A DNA stretch of 64,000 nucleotides from Aliihoeflea sp. 2WW (GCF_000497755.1 NZ_AYOD01000001.1:1-64000); one strand, 5' to 3'. Shown: positions 36,502 through 45,304, counted from the first letter of the stretch. Notes: generated by a model not told the origin, from the letters alone. Numbers and translations: made by a program.

Positions 36502-36909
36502 TCAGGTTGCTACAAAGGGGTCGAATGTCTCGATAGCGAATGATTGGAAGTCTCGTGTGTTGCGGGTGACGACGGTCAACCCATGAACCGTTGCAGTCGC
36601 AGCAATCATCGCGTCTTCGTACAGCGTCGCGGACCGTCCGAGCTTCAATTGCGCCCAAATACGAAAGGTTTGGGCGTCCATAGGCAGGACGTTGAACGTT
36701 CGAAGTATCTCTTCAAGCCAGACGTCGAGGCTCTCGCTCTTGGCCGGATCGCGCTGGCGAGTGAGTTCGATGCCCCATTGGATTTCTCCAGCCGAAACCG
36801 CCGAAATGTGAAGTGCAGAATTATTGACCGATTCCAGCCACGACAAGACTGCGCCATGCGGGCGCAGCCGACGCGTCTCTGAAATGACGTTCGTATCAAG
36901 AAGGTACAT
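36502..36909 (-). CDS. PIN-domain toxin, VapC family
   Basis: A 135-residue ribonuclease toxin. The acidic PIN residues are Asp5 (in YLLDTNVISE), Glu42 (SAGEI) and Asp99 (LYEDAMIAATA), with a late TRNTRDF. It starts 8 bases after the antitoxin stop and would be co-translated with it. The antitoxin is of the Phd/YefM type rather than an AbrB-like VapB, which is a known alternative partner for rhizobial VapC proteins. Stability function versus relic cannot be told, but all catalytic positions are intact. Confidence 0.9.
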   Translation of the reverse strand: MYLLDTNVISETRRLRPHGAVLSWLESVNNSALHISAVSAGEIQWGIELTRQRDPAKSESLDVWLEEILRTFNVLPMDAQTFRIWAQLKLGRSATLYEDAMIAATATVHGLTVVTRNTRDFQSFAIETFDPFVAT

Positions 36910-36917
36910 CGCGCGTC

Positions 36918-37175
36918 TTATTCGAAATGCGGAGGCTTGCGCCAATTTCCCTGGCCGCGCTCCGGAATCTCGAAATCGAAACGCGGCTGCTCGGCTAGAA
37001 GAAGTTCCTTCAGCGTGCGTGGCGCGGCGCCGGTCAGTCGCTTCCATTCGTCGATAGGCACCATGACCGCCATGTCGACGCCGCGGCGGGTCACCATCTG
37101 CGGGCCTTCCTTTACGGTTGTCGCCAACAGGTCGCTGAAACGAGCCTTTGCATCCTGAACGGGCCAGCTCTTCAT
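36918..37175 (-). CDS. Phd/YefM-type antitoxin of the VapC module
   Basis: An 85-residue antitoxin with the Phd/YefM opening WPVQDAKARFSDLL and the turn VTRRGVDMAVMVPIDEWKRL (residues about 27-46). The C-terminal third is charged and Pro-rich, expected to wrap the toxin. ATG 37175 is chosen because this is the family start. The upstream palindrome at 37189-37206 is the likely binding site of this protein or of the complex. Confidence 0.9.
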   Translation of the reverse strand: MKSWPVQDAKARFSDLLATTVKEGPQMVTRRGVDMAVMVPIDEWKRLTGAAPRTLKELLLAEQPRFDFEIPERGQGNWRKPPHFE

Positions 37176-37188
37176 GAGTATCATCCTG

Positions 37189-37232
37189 ACTAGTCTGGAG
37201 ACTAGTTTAATTGCCGGCAGCGCGAGTTGCAA
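37189..37232 (-). promoter_or_regulatory. toxin-antitoxin promoter with overlapping operator
   Basis: On the minus strand TTGCAA (37232-37227), a 17-base spacer and TAAACT (37209-37204) form a promoter. The palindrome ACTAGTCT-GG-AGACTAGT (37189-37206) overlaps the -10 box. Autorepression by Phd-type antitoxins uses exactly this layout. Confidence 0.7.
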
Positions 37233-37345
37233 GATTGCGCCTCGTCATTCCCCCGTCACCAAAAATTGCTGGACTAGCGGTTCTTGCGACGTTCAAATCG
37301 CGGCGTCGTCATTCGACCAACGAAAATCTTCAGACGGAGAACCCC

Positions 37346-39322
37346 ATGTCCGCCACGCTTCACCCGCTGTCACGCCGCGCGTTTCTTGCAGGGTCGGCTG
37401 CCGCCGGCGCGCTGATCGCGCTTCATCCCTTCTCGGCGCGGGCGCAAGCCAACCAGGCGCATCTGCGCATCATGGAGACGACCGATCTCCACGTGCACGT
37501 GTTCCCCTATGATTATTACGGCGACCGGCCGAACGACACGATGGGCGTTGCGCGTACCGCGACGATCATCGACGAGATTCGCGCCGAGGCGACGAACTCG
37601 ATGCTGGTCGACAATGGCGATTTCCTGCAGGGCAATCCGATGGGCGACTATTACGCCTATGAGCGCGGCATGAACGACGGCGACGTGCACCCGATCATCA
37701 AGGCGATGAACGTGCTCGGCTACGACTGCTCGACGCTGGGCAATCACGAGTTCAATTACGGGCTCGAATACATGCAGAAGGTGCTGGACGGGGCCGATTT
37801 CCCGTTCGTTTGCGCCAATGTCGCCAGGGGAACGCTGGCCGACAGCCCGCTCGACGACGATCTTCTGGTCGAGCCCTACATCATCCTGGAAAAGACGGTG
37901 GTCGACGGCGCGGGCGAGGAGCATCCGATCAAGGTCGGGCTGATCGGCTTCGTGCCGCCGCAGATCATGACCTGGGATTCGCGCCATCTCGTCGGCAATG
38001 TCGAGGCGCGCGACATGGTGAAGGCGGCGGAGGCCTGGGTGCCGAAAATCCGCGAGGAAGGCGCCGACATCGTGATCGCGCTTTCGCATTCGGGCATGGG
38101 GCCGACCGAATATGCCGAGAACCTCGAAAACGCCTCGATCCTGATCGCGGGCGTCGAGGGCATCGACGCGATCGTGACGGGTCATGCGCATCTGGTCTTC
38201 CCCGGCGCCGATTTCGAGGAGACCGAAGGGCTCGACAATTCGGCCGGGCTCATCGGCGGCAAGCCGGGCGTGATGGGCGGGTTCTGGGGCTCGCATCTCG
38301 GCCTCATCGACCTGATGCTGGAGCGCGACGGAGAGGCGTGGAAGGTGGTCGCGTCGACGTCCGAGGCGCGGCCGATCTTCGAGCGCGTGGAACGCGAGGT
38401 TAAGCCGCTGGTCGAGAGCAAGACGGACGTCGAGGCGGCGGTTCAGGAAGACCACGACGCCACGATCGAATATGTGCGCACGCCGGTCGGCCAGACCTCG
38501 GCGCCGCTCCATTCCTATTTCGCGCTCGTCGCCGACGACCCATCGGTGCAGATCGTGAGCCAGGCGCAGATCTGGTACATCACCGACATGCTGTCTTCGA
38601 CCGAATATGCCGACCTGCCGGTGCTTTCGGCGGCGGCGCCGTTCAAGGCGGGCGGTCGGGGCGGGCCGGAGTACTATACGGACGTTCCGGCCGGCGACGT
38701 GGCGATCCGCAACGTGGCGGACCTCTATCTCTACCCCAACACGGTGCAGGCGGTGGTGATCACCGGCGCGCAGGTGAAGGAGTGGCTGGAAATGTCGGCC
38801 GGCATGTTCAACCAGGTCGAGGCGGGGGCGAGCGACGCGCCGCTGATCAACCCGGACTTCCCCTCCTACAATTTCGACGTGATCGACGGGGTGACCTACA
38901 AGATCGACCTGTCGCAGCCGGCGAAATACAACAAGGACGGGGAGGCGGTGAATGCGGAGGCAAACCGCATCGTCGACCTTTCCTTCGACGGGCAGCCGAT
39001 CGACCCTGAAGCGCGCTTCGTCGTCGCGACCAACAATTACCGCGCTGGTGGCGGCGGCAACTTCCCCGACATCGCGGCCGACAAGGTGGTCTACGAGGCG
39101 CCGGACACGAACCGCGACGTGATCGTGCGCTACATCGTCGAGGAAGGCACGATCAACCCGGCCGCCGACGCCAACTGGTCGTTTGCGCCGATGGAGGGCA
39201 CGACCGTCGTGTTCGACACAGGACCGAAGGCACGCGAATTCATGGCCGAGGTCGAAGGCGTGACGATCGAGGAGGCAGGCGAGGGCGAGAACGGGTTCGC
39301 CCGGTATCGCATCACACTCTAG
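37346..39322 (+). CDS. cpdB: 2',3'-cyclic-nucleotide 2'-phosphodiesterase/3'-nucleotidase, Tat-exported
   Basis: A 658-residue periplasmic metallo-phosphoesterase that degrades 2',3'-cyclic nucleotides and 3'-nucleotides. A Tat signal, SRRAFLAGSAAAGALIAL, is followed by a probable cleavage site after ARAQA near residue 35. The metal site begins with ETTDLHVHVFPYDYY, continues with DNGDFLQGNP and GNHEFNYGLEY, then SHSGMG and TGHAHLVF. The C-terminal 5'-nucleotidase domain includes the NNYRAGGGGNFP loop. GGAGA 7 bases before ATG 37346 supports this start; the larger frame from 37211 is upstream read-through. Confidence 0.95.
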   Translation: MSATLHPLSRRAFLAGSAAAGALIALHPFSARAQANQAHLRIMETTDLHVHVFPYDYYGDRPNDTMGVARTATIIDEIRAEATNSMLVDNGDFLQGNPMGDYYAYERGMNDGDVHPIIKAMNVLGYDCSTLGNHEFNYGLEYMQKVLDGADFPFVCANVARGTLADSPLDDDLLVEPYIILEKTVVDGAGEEHPIKVGLIGFVPPQIMTWDSRHLVGNVEARDMVKAAEAWVPKIREEGADIVIALSHSGMGPTEYAENLENASILIAGVEGIDAIVTGHAHLVFPGADFEETEGLDNSAGLIGGKPGVMGGFWGSHLGLIDLMLERDGEAWKVVASTSEARPIFERVEREVKPLVESKTDVEAAVQEDHDATIEYVRTPVGQTSAPLHSYFALVADDPSVQIVSQAQIWYITDMLSSTEYADLPVLSAAAPFKAGGRGGPEYYTDVPAGDVAIRNVADLYLYPNTVQAVVITGAQVKEWLEMSAGMFNQVEAGASDAPLINPDFPSYNFDVIDGVTYKIDLSQPAKYNKDGEAVNAEANRIVDLSFDGQPIDPEARFVVATNNYRAGGGGNFPDIAADKVVYEAPDTNRDVIVRYIVEEGTINPAADANWSFAPMEGTTVVFDTGPKAREFMAEVEGVTIEEAGEGENGFARYRITL

Positions 39323-39353
39323 GGCGGGCCGATATTCGGCCTGAGCGGCCTGC

Positions 39354-39430
39354 AAATGGCAGATTTCTGCGCTTCCGGTGCTCATGTACCCAAATGTACA
39401 TTCTGCTCCGGTTCTCGAAATCTGCCATTT
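39354..39430. repeat. long imperfect inverted repeat downstream of cpdB
   Basis: AAATGGCAGATTTC (39354-39367) and GAAATCTGCCATTT (39417-39430) are perfect 14-bp arms. Inside, ATGTAC (39384-39389) and GTACAT (39396-39401) face each other around a CCAAAT loop, with CCGG on both shoulders. The element can fold into one long stem. It fills much of the gap between the convergent cpdB and cfa genes, and may be a dispersed intergenic repeat or a bidirectional terminator. Confidence 0.65.
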
Positions 39431-39504
39431 TCGGCACGCACAGACCCGAATCTCAACGCAGCCTGCGATGGGCGTGTGTCGGGTGGCCGGGGTCTTCTGG
39501 CCCG

Positions 39505-40788
39505 TTACTTCTGGTAGATGACCTGGCGGACGTCGATATATTCGGCGCGGAAGCCCGCCTCGCAATAGTGGAGGTAGAACTCCCAGAGCCGTTTGAAGCG
39601 GTCGTCGAAGCCGAGAGGGACGATCTTGTGCCAGGAGGCGTGGAAGCGGTCGCGCCATTCGGCGAGGGTGCGGGCGTAGTCCTGCGGGAAGACGCGCTCG
39701 GCGGCGAGTTTCAGGCCGTGATCGGCGCCAAGGGAGCGCAGGATCTGCGGCGAAGGGAGCATGCCGCCGGGAAAGACGTAGCGCTGGATGAAGTCCGGCC
39801 GCGCGCGGTATGACGGGAAAATCTCGTCCTTGATGGTGATGATCTGGAGGCCGGCCGCGCCGCCGGGCTTGAGGCAATCGCGCATCTTGGAGAAGAAGAC
39901 CGGCCAGTATTTCTCGCCGACGGCCTCGAACATTTCGATCGAGGCGATGCGGTCGTAGCGGCCGGTCTCGTCGCGGTAGTCCTGGAACCTGATTTCGACC
40001 CTGTCGGACAGGCCCGCTTTGGCGATGCGGGCGGTGGCGAAGTCGTGCTGTTCGCGGCTGATCGTCAGGCCGGTGACCTTGCAGCCGATCTCGCGGGCGG
40101 CGAACTCGGCAAAGCCGCCCCAGCCGCAGCCGATCTCCAGCACGTGATCGTTCGGGCCGATCCCGGTGTCGCGGGCAAGCGCCCGGTATTTTTCCGCCTG
40201 CGCGCCTTCGAGGTCGTTCGCGCCGGAGGCGTAGAGCGCCGAGGAATAGGTCATCGAGGGGTCGAGCCATTCCCGGTAGAAGGCGTTGCCGAGGTCGTAA
40301 TGGGCGGAGATGTTGCGCTTCGAGCCGGACTTGGAGTTCTGGTGAAACCAGTGACGCAGGCGCTGGAAGAGAGTCAGCATGAAGTTCGCGCCGCCGGCGA
40401 CCTTCTCGCCCGCCTCTTCGTTGACGACGAAGAGTTCGAGGAAGGCGGTGACGTCGGCGCTTTCCCAGTCGCCATCGACATAGGATTCGGCAACGCCGAT
40501 CGTGGCGCCGGAAAAGGCGCGGCCGACGAGATTCCAGTTGTTGAGGCGGACATGAGCGTCGGGACCGGGTCCGTTGCCGCCGACTTTCAGGGCGCGGCCG
40601 TCGGGAAGCTCGACGGTGAGCGCGCCGTGCGGCATCGACATGCCGACCTTCAGCGCCATGCGGGCGCGGGTCGGCAGGCCGCGTGTTGCCTGAACGAAAT
40701 TCGCCTCGGTCAGGACCGTGGGATCGGCCTTCGGCTGCAATGTCGCGATGTCTTCCATTCCCTCCAACCTCATGTCGTCGGCCGTCAT
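39505..40788 (-). CDS. cfa: cyclopropane-fatty-acyl-phospholipid synthase family methyltransferase
   Basis: A 427-residue SAM-dependent lipid methyltransferase. Motif I is DHVLEIGCGWGGFAEFAA; YDLGN and FYREWLD mark the Cfa substrate region, and EMFEAVGEKYW is the conserved Cfa/MmaA helix. It would methylenate or methylate unsaturated acyl chains in membranes. ATG 40788 overlaps the DUF1365 stop by 4 bases, giving translational coupling. It ends the operon phrB-FAD-DUF1365-cfa. Comparable groups in Rhodobacter and Pseudomonas respond to light or singlet oxygen. Confidence 0.93.
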   Translation of the reverse strand: MTADDMRLEGMEDIATLQPKADPTVLTEANFVQATRGLPTRARMALKVGMSMPHGALTVELPDGRALKVGGNGPGPDAHVRLNNWNLVGRAFSGATIGVAESYVDGDWESADVTAFLELFVVNEEAGEKVAGGANFMLTLFQRLRHWFHQNSKSGSKRNISAHYDLGNAFYREWLDPSMTYSSALYASGANDLEGAQAEKYRALARDTGIGPNDHVLEIGCGWGGFAEFAAREIGCKVTGLTISREQHDFATARIAKAGLSDRVEIRFQDYRDETGRYDRIASIEMFEAVGEKYWPVFFSKMRDCLKPGGAAGLQIITIKDEIFPSYRARPDFIQRYVFPGGMLPSPQILRSLGADHGLKLAAERVFPQDYARTLAEWRDRFHASWHKIVPLGFDDRFKRLWEFYLHYCEAGFRAEYIDVRQVIYQK

Positions 40789-41633
40789 TTTCCGGCCGGC
40801 AGAGCCGGTGCCTCGTCGCGGAAGCTGACCGGCTTCGGCGGTGGCGGGCTCGTGTGGAAGCGCGCGCCCTTGAGCCAGAGCTTCAGCGCTTCGTAATGTA
40901 TCCCCGCGATCACTTTCCATGTCATCAGCGGCGTGCGCAAGAGGGTGCGCGCAAGGCCGCGCGTCGTCAGCTCGCGGTGCTCTCCGGCGAAGGTTGCCGA
41001 CAGGAGCGGCGCGCCAGCTTCGGTCTCATGGATGCGCAGGCGCACGACCTCGCCCGGCGGCAGGACGCGGAAATGGTAGCGCGCGCCCATGTCGATGAAG
41101 GGCGAGACGTGGAAGATCTTGGTGCGCTCCTGCCGGATGCCGGCTTGCGTCAGGTCGCCGTCCTCGACCCGGGCGACATAGGTGTGGCTTTCGCCGAAGG
41201 TGTTGCGGACGGCGTAGATCAGGGCGACGAGCTCGTCGTCCGCGTCATAGGCGAAGTAGACCGAGATGGGGTTGAAGACGTAGCCAAGGATGCGCGGATA
41301 GGCGAGGAGCAGCATGCGGCTGGCGCGTGCGGGCAGGCCGGCATCGGCGAGAAGCCGGTCGGCCTTCTGGCGCAGCGTCTCGCCTTCGCGATCGGCGTGG
41401 TCCGTCTGGTGGAACGAGACGAGGCCGGGGCGGTCGACGGAAAACAGCGCCGACTGGCGGCCGGCCTCTTGAAGGCGGTCGAGATCGAGGAGCAGCGAGA
41501 AGACGCGGTAGGTGAAGCGGTGCGCGAAGGGCTTCATGCGCGCGTGCATCACCTCGCCGGCGTAAAGCGATGCGGCGGCGGCGGGCGCCGCGCCGTTTGC
41601 TTCCATGGTGGTGATGCGCTCCTTGCGGATCAT
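40785..41633 (-). CDS. DUF1365 protein
   Basis: A 282-residue protein of the DUF1365 family, found beside Cfa-like methyltransferases and FAD oxidoreductases. Family landmarks are ASLYAGEVMHARMKPFAHRFTYRVF, the segment RILGYVFNPISVYFAYD and the late TWKVIAGIHYEALKLWLKGA. Biochemical function is not established; a part in acyl-chain modification is inferred from its constant neighbours. It sits 8 bases downstream of the FAD gene and overlaps cfa by 4 bases. Confidence 0.92.
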   Translation of the reverse strand: MIRKERITTMEANGAAPAAAASLYAGEVMHARMKPFAHRFTYRVFSLLLDLDRLQEAGRQSALFSVDRPGLVSFHQTDHADREGETLRQKADRLLADAGLPARASRMLLLAYPRILGYVFNPISVYFAYDADDELVALIYAVRNTFGESHTYVARVEDGDLTQAGIRQERTKIFHVSPFIDMGARYHFRVLPPGEVVRLRIHETEAGAPLLSATFAGEHRELTTRGLARTLLRTPLMTWKVIAGIHYEALKLWLKGARFHTSPPPPKPVSFRDEAPALPAGK

Positions 41634-41641
41634 GATCGCGC

Positions 41642-42982
41642 CTACTCGGCGGCCAGCGGCAGTTCGGCGACGCCAGTCTCGCCGCGCGGCCAGGGGATGG
41701 TAGCGCCGAGGGCCACGGCCGCGTCAAGGCCGGAGCGAAGGCCGTCCTCGTGGAAGCCGTAGCCGGTCCACGCGCCGGCGAACCAGGTGTGGCGCACACC
41801 CTGGATTTCGTCGAGGCGCGATTGTGCGGTGAGTGCACGGGCGTCGAATTGGGGATGTTCGTACGACCATTCGCCGAAGATCGTGTCGGGGGCGGGGTCA
41901 ATGGCGGGATTGAGCGAGACGAAGAGGGGCTTGGCCGGATCGATGCCCTGGAGTCGGTTCATCCAGTAGGTGACCGAGACCTCGCGCTCTTCCTCGTCGC
42001 CGCTGGCGCGCAGGTAGTTCCACGCCGACCATGCGATGCGGCGGCGCGGCATCAGGCTCTCATCGCGATGGAGGATGATGCGGTTCGGGCGGTAGTGGAC
42101 GTCGCCGAGGATCGTCTGCTCGAGCGGCGATGCGTCGCCGAGGAGCTTGAGCGCCTGGTCGGAATGGGTGGCGACGATGACGGCGTCGAAGCGCCCGGGC
42201 GCGGCGTCCTTGGCCCAGATCGTGACGCCGAGCGCGTCGCGGATGATGGTCTCGACGGGGCTCGCGAGCTGGACGCGGCCCTGAAGCGGGGCGAGCAGCT
42301 TTTCCAGATAGGTCTTCGCGCCGCCGGTGACCGTGCGCCACATTGGGCGCTCGTGATGGATGAGGCGGTGGTTCTGGAAGAAATTGACGAAGGTGGCGGC
42401 CGGGTAGTCGAGCATCTTGATGCGCGGGGTCGACCAGATCGCGGCGGCCATCGGGATCAGATAATTGTCGCGGAAGCCGGGCGAGAAGCGGCGCTCGACG
42501 AGATAGTCGCCGATCGTCATGCCGGCGAGGCGGCCGCCGTCGCGGTCGGCGACGCACTGCTTGTTGAAGCGCAGGATCTCGCCGAGCATCTTCAAAAAGC
42601 GCGGCGAAAAGAGGTTGCGGCGCTGGGCGAAGATCGACGCGTAGCTCTGGCCGCTCCATTCGAGCTTGCCGCCATCGAGCGAAAGCGAAAAGCCCATGTC
42701 GCTCGCATGCGTGGCGACATCCAGATGTGCGAAGAGGGCGGTCAGATCGTGGTAGTTGTGCTCGTTGTAGACGATGAAGCCGGTGTCGACCGAAATGGGC
42801 GTTCTATCATAGTCGATGTCGACCGTGGCGGTGTGGCCGCCGGGGCGGGCGTCGGCCTCGAACAGCGTCACCTCCGCGACGTCGCGCAGGGCCCATGCCG
42901 CCGACGCGCCCGAAATTCCGGAGCCGATGACGGCGATCTTCTTGCGGCCGTCATTCGTTCGGCTGATCGGAACGATGTTCAT
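41642..42982 (-). CDS. FAD-dependent amine-oxidase-like oxidoreductase
   Basis: A 446-residue flavoprotein. The dinucleotide fold at residues about 16-32 is AVIGSGISGASAAWAL, followed by EADARPGGHTATV, the Glu/Arg-Gly-Gly pair that contacts FAD in the amine oxidase/protoporphyrinogen oxidase family. The C-terminal FAD closure is WFAGAWTGYGFHEDGLRSGL. In several bacteria this gene is linked with Cfa and DUF1365, suggesting oxidation of a modified fatty acid such as in furan or cyclopropane lipid formation; this is inferred. Its start overlaps the phrB stop by 4 bases. Confidence 0.92.
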   Translation of the reverse strand: MNIVPISRTNDGRKKIAVIGSGISGASAAWALRDVAEVTLFEADARPGGHTATVDIDYDRTPISVDTGFIVYNEHNYHDLTALFAHLDVATHASDMGFSLSLDGGKLEWSGQSYASIFAQRRNLFSPRFLKMLGEILRFNKQCVADRDGGRLAGMTIGDYLVERRFSPGFRDNYLIPMAAAIWSTPRIKMLDYPAATFVNFFQNHRLIHHERPMWRTVTGGAKTYLEKLLAPLQGRVQLASPVETIIRDALGVTIWAKDAAPGRFDAVIVATHSDQALKLLGDASPLEQTILGDVHYRPNRIILHRDESLMPRRRIAWSAWNYLRASGDEEEREVSVTYWMNRLQGIDPAKPLFVSLNPAIDPAPDTIFGEWSYEHPQFDARALTAQSRLDEIQGVRHTWFAGAWTGYGFHEDGLRSGLDAAVALGATIPWPRGETGVAELPLAAE

Positions 42983-44439
42983 GAATTCCCTCGCATCTCT
43001 TGATAGGCTTCAAGCGCCCGGTCGCGGGCTTTGGAATGGTCGACGACAGGTACGGGATAATCGGTGCCGAGTTTCACGCCGGCTGCCGAAAGTGTGTCTT
43101 TGGACGCAGTCCACGGCGCCTGCAGATCGCCCCCCTCGAGGCCCTGGAGCTCTGGCAGAAATTCGTGAACATATTTGCCGTCGGGGTCGAACTTTTCGCC
43201 CTGGAGCATGGGGTTGAAGACGCGAAAATAGGGTGCGGCATCGGCGCCGGAGCCGGCGACCCACTGCCAGCTCGCCGTGTTGTTCGCCGGGTCTGCGTCG
43301 ACCAGCGTGTCCCAGAACCAGGCCTCGCCGGCACGCCAGTCCTGCAGGAGATGCTTGACCAGGAAGGACGCGACGACCATGCGCACGCGGTTGTGGACCC
43401 AGCCCGTCTGCCACAATTGGCGCATGCCGGCATCGACCAGCGGATAGCCGGTCTGGCCGCGCTGCCAGCCGTGCAGGGCTTTTGGGTCTTTCTTCCAGGC
43501 GAAGGCGTCGAAGTCGCGGTTGAAGTTGGTCGCGCCGAGGTCCGGGTTGTGGAAGAGGAGGTGGTAGGAGAATTCGCGCCACGCGACTTCCTTGCGGAAC
43601 TTCTCGACATCGCCGGGCGCGGCGTCGATCCTGCGTGTTTCGAGCGCGTGCCAGATCTGGAACGGCGTGATCTCGCCATGGGCGAGGTAGGGCGACAGGC
43701 GCGAGGTGGAGTGGAAATCGGGCCGGTCGCGGTTTTCGCCATAGTTCTTGATGGGGCCGGACAGGAACGCGTCGAGCGCCTGATGCGCGCCGTCCTCGCC
43801 GGGCTGCCACATCCTGCGAAGTCCGCCGGCCCAGTCGGGCTTCTCCGGCAAAAGCTTCCAGTCGGCGAGTTTTTCGGATTTCACCGTCGTTGCGGACGGT
43901 TTGATCTCGCGCGGCCGCGGGACCGGCTCGCGGGGGTCGATCTGCGCCGTCATCGCGCGCCAGAAGGGTGTGTAGACCTTGTAGAATCCGCCGGTCTTGG
44001 TCTTCACCTGCCATGGCTCGTGAAGGAGATGGCCATCGAAGCTTTGCGCTTCGATGCCGCTTTCGACGAGGCGCGCCTTCATTTCCGTGTCGGCGGCGAT
44101 GGCCGGCGGATCGTAGCGCCGGTTCCAGTAGACGGCTTCGGCGCCGGTTTCCTTCACGAGGTCGGCGGCGACATCCGCCATCGGACCGGCGCGCAGGACG
44201 AGCTCGACACCGGCCTTCTTCAAAGAGGCGGAGAGGGCTTCGAGCGAATGGTGCAGCCACCAGCGCCGCGCACCACCGATCGGCCGCACGCCTTCGCTCA
44301 TCTCGTCGAAGATGAAGACGGGTATCACCGGCCGGCCGGCCTCGACGGCGGCGCGCAACGCGCCATTGTCGGCCAGCCGCAAATCATGACGGAAAAGGAC
44401 GAGCGCAGGCCGGTCGGATGTGGGGTCTTTGGATGCCAT
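42979..44439 (-). CDS. phrB: deoxyribodipyrimidine photo-lyase
   Basis: A light-dependent DNA repair enzyme of about 486 residues that splits cyclobutane pyrimidine dimers. It has the N-terminal antenna domain (LVLFRHDLRLADNGALRAAVEAG) and C-terminal FAD domain, with STSRLSPYLAHGEITPFQIWHAL and the later DAGMRQLWQTGWVHNRVRMVVASFLVKHL, QWVAGSGADAAPYFRVFNP. The promoter-like element at 44486-44515 would start transcription near 44479, which argues for ATG 44439 over ATG 44469 because the latter would leave almost no leader. It heads the operon with the FAD, DUF1365 and cfa genes. Confidence 0.95.
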   Translation of the reverse strand: MASKDPTSDRPALVLFRHDLRLADNGALRAAVEAGRPVIPVFIFDEMSEGVRPIGGARRWWLHHSLEALSASLKKAGVELVLRAGPMADVAADLVKETGAEAVYWNRRYDPPAIAADTEMKARLVESGIEAQSFDGHLLHEPWQVKTKTGGFYKVYTPFWRAMTAQIDPREPVPRPREIKPSATTVKSEKLADWKLLPEKPDWAGGLRRMWQPGEDGAHQALDAFLSGPIKNYGENRDRPDFHSTSRLSPYLAHGEITPFQIWHALETRRIDAAPGDVEKFRKEVAWREFSYHLLFHNPDLGATNFNRDFDAFAWKKDPKALHGWQRGQTGYPLVDAGMRQLWQTGWVHNRVRMVVASFLVKHLLQDWRAGEAWFWDTLVDADPANNTASWQWVAGSGADAAPYFRVFNPMLQGEKFDPDGKYVHEFLPELQGLEGGDLQAPWTASKDTLSAAGVKLGTDYPVPVVDHSKARDRALEAYQEMRGNS

Positions 44440-44485
44440 CGGTCGGGAAGCGGGTCCTGTGCGAGCCATTGTCGAGCAATGCTCT

Positions 44486-44515
44486 CCTTTACGCGAACAG
44501 GAGCGGACCGGATCG
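44486..44515 (-). promoter_or_regulatory. putative ECF (RpoE-type) promoter of the phrB operon
   Basis: On the minus strand CGATCC (44515-44510), an 18-base spacer and TAAAGG (44491-44486). The GATCC core and spacer match the element before the ChrR-like gene (31344-31373). The -10 lies about 47 bases upstream of ATG 44439. Confidence 0.5.
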
Positions 44516-44552
44516 CCGCAAGTGGGCGATTTCACTCACAAATATGTGCAGC

Positions 44553-45299
44553 TTAGCGGGGTTCGGCGGCGATCACGTAGTCGAAGCCGCAGCGCAGCCC
44601 GTCCAGCCGGGCTTCGAGCGCCAGGGCCTCCTTTCGCAGGGCCTCGACATGGGCGGCGAGAGAGGGGCGCAGATCTTCGGGAACGAGGTGAAGCCGGTTG
44701 ACGCACATGTCGAGCTGGGCGTTGACGAAGCGCGCGCGGTAGCGGATCGGGAACCGTCTGGTGGCGACGACGGCAAAGCCGGTGGCTGCCAGCCTTTCCT
44801 CGATCCATGCCAGCGGAAACTCGCGATAGGGCTTCTGGCCCGACAGGAGCAGGAACGTGTCGCGCAGCCGGCCGATCCGGAAGACGACGTCCTCGGCCGG
44901 CGTCTTCGGCTTTTCCACCACATAGGGTTCGAGCCCGACAAGATAGAGCCGGCCCGCCGTGAGCTGGCGCAACCGGGCGATCATCGCTTCCTGGAAATAG
45001 GGCGCGAAGCCTTCGATCGCGCCGATCAGATAGTCGGCGACGACCGTGTCGAACGTCGTTCCGGCGAGAAACGCCGGATCGGCCCAGTTGCCGGTGAGGA
45101 TGCGTTCGTGCGCGGGCGAGGGGCCGAGCGCATCGCGCATGCGCCGGACCATCAGGTCGGCGCCGGTGACGGCGGTCAGATCGTCGGCGGGCAGGGTGCG
45201 AAGCCAGCGCAGCGAGTTAATGCCCGTCCCCGCGTCGAGCACGCGCCCCCATGGGCGCGCGGAGTTCAGCTCGGCGATGTGGTCGAAGATGAGGGACAT
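44553..45299 (-). CDS. class I SAM-dependent methyltransferase
   Basis: A 248-residue methyltransferase-like protein. Motif I reads RVLDAGTGINSLRWLRTL and the acidic D of GADLM follows; VVADYLIGAI is the post-I core. Residues downstream include a long region, EPYVVEKPKTPAEDVVFRIGRLRDTFLLL, that is not typical of small-molecule methyltransferases, so substrate is unknown. It starts 5 bases after the glutaminase stop on the same strand and is likely co-transcribed with it. Confidence 0.8.
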   Translation of the reverse strand: MSLIFDHIAELNSARPWGRVLDAGTGINSLRWLRTLPADDLTAVTGADLMVRRMRDALGPSPAHERILTGNWADPAFLAGTTFDTVVADYLIGAIEGFAPYFQEAMIARLRQLTAGRLYLVGLEPYVVEKPKTPAEDVVFRIGRLRDTFLLLSGQKPYREFPLAWIEERLAATGFAVVATRRFPIRYRARFVNAQLDMCVNRLHLVPEDLRPSLAAHVEALRKEALALEARLDGLRCGFDYVIAAEPR

Positions 45300-45304
45300 G
45301 ATTT

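Noticed and set aside
37370-40270. A 966-residue open frame on the minus strand
   Set aside because: It spans antisense of cpdB and the cfa gene in another frame; both real genes have clear families.
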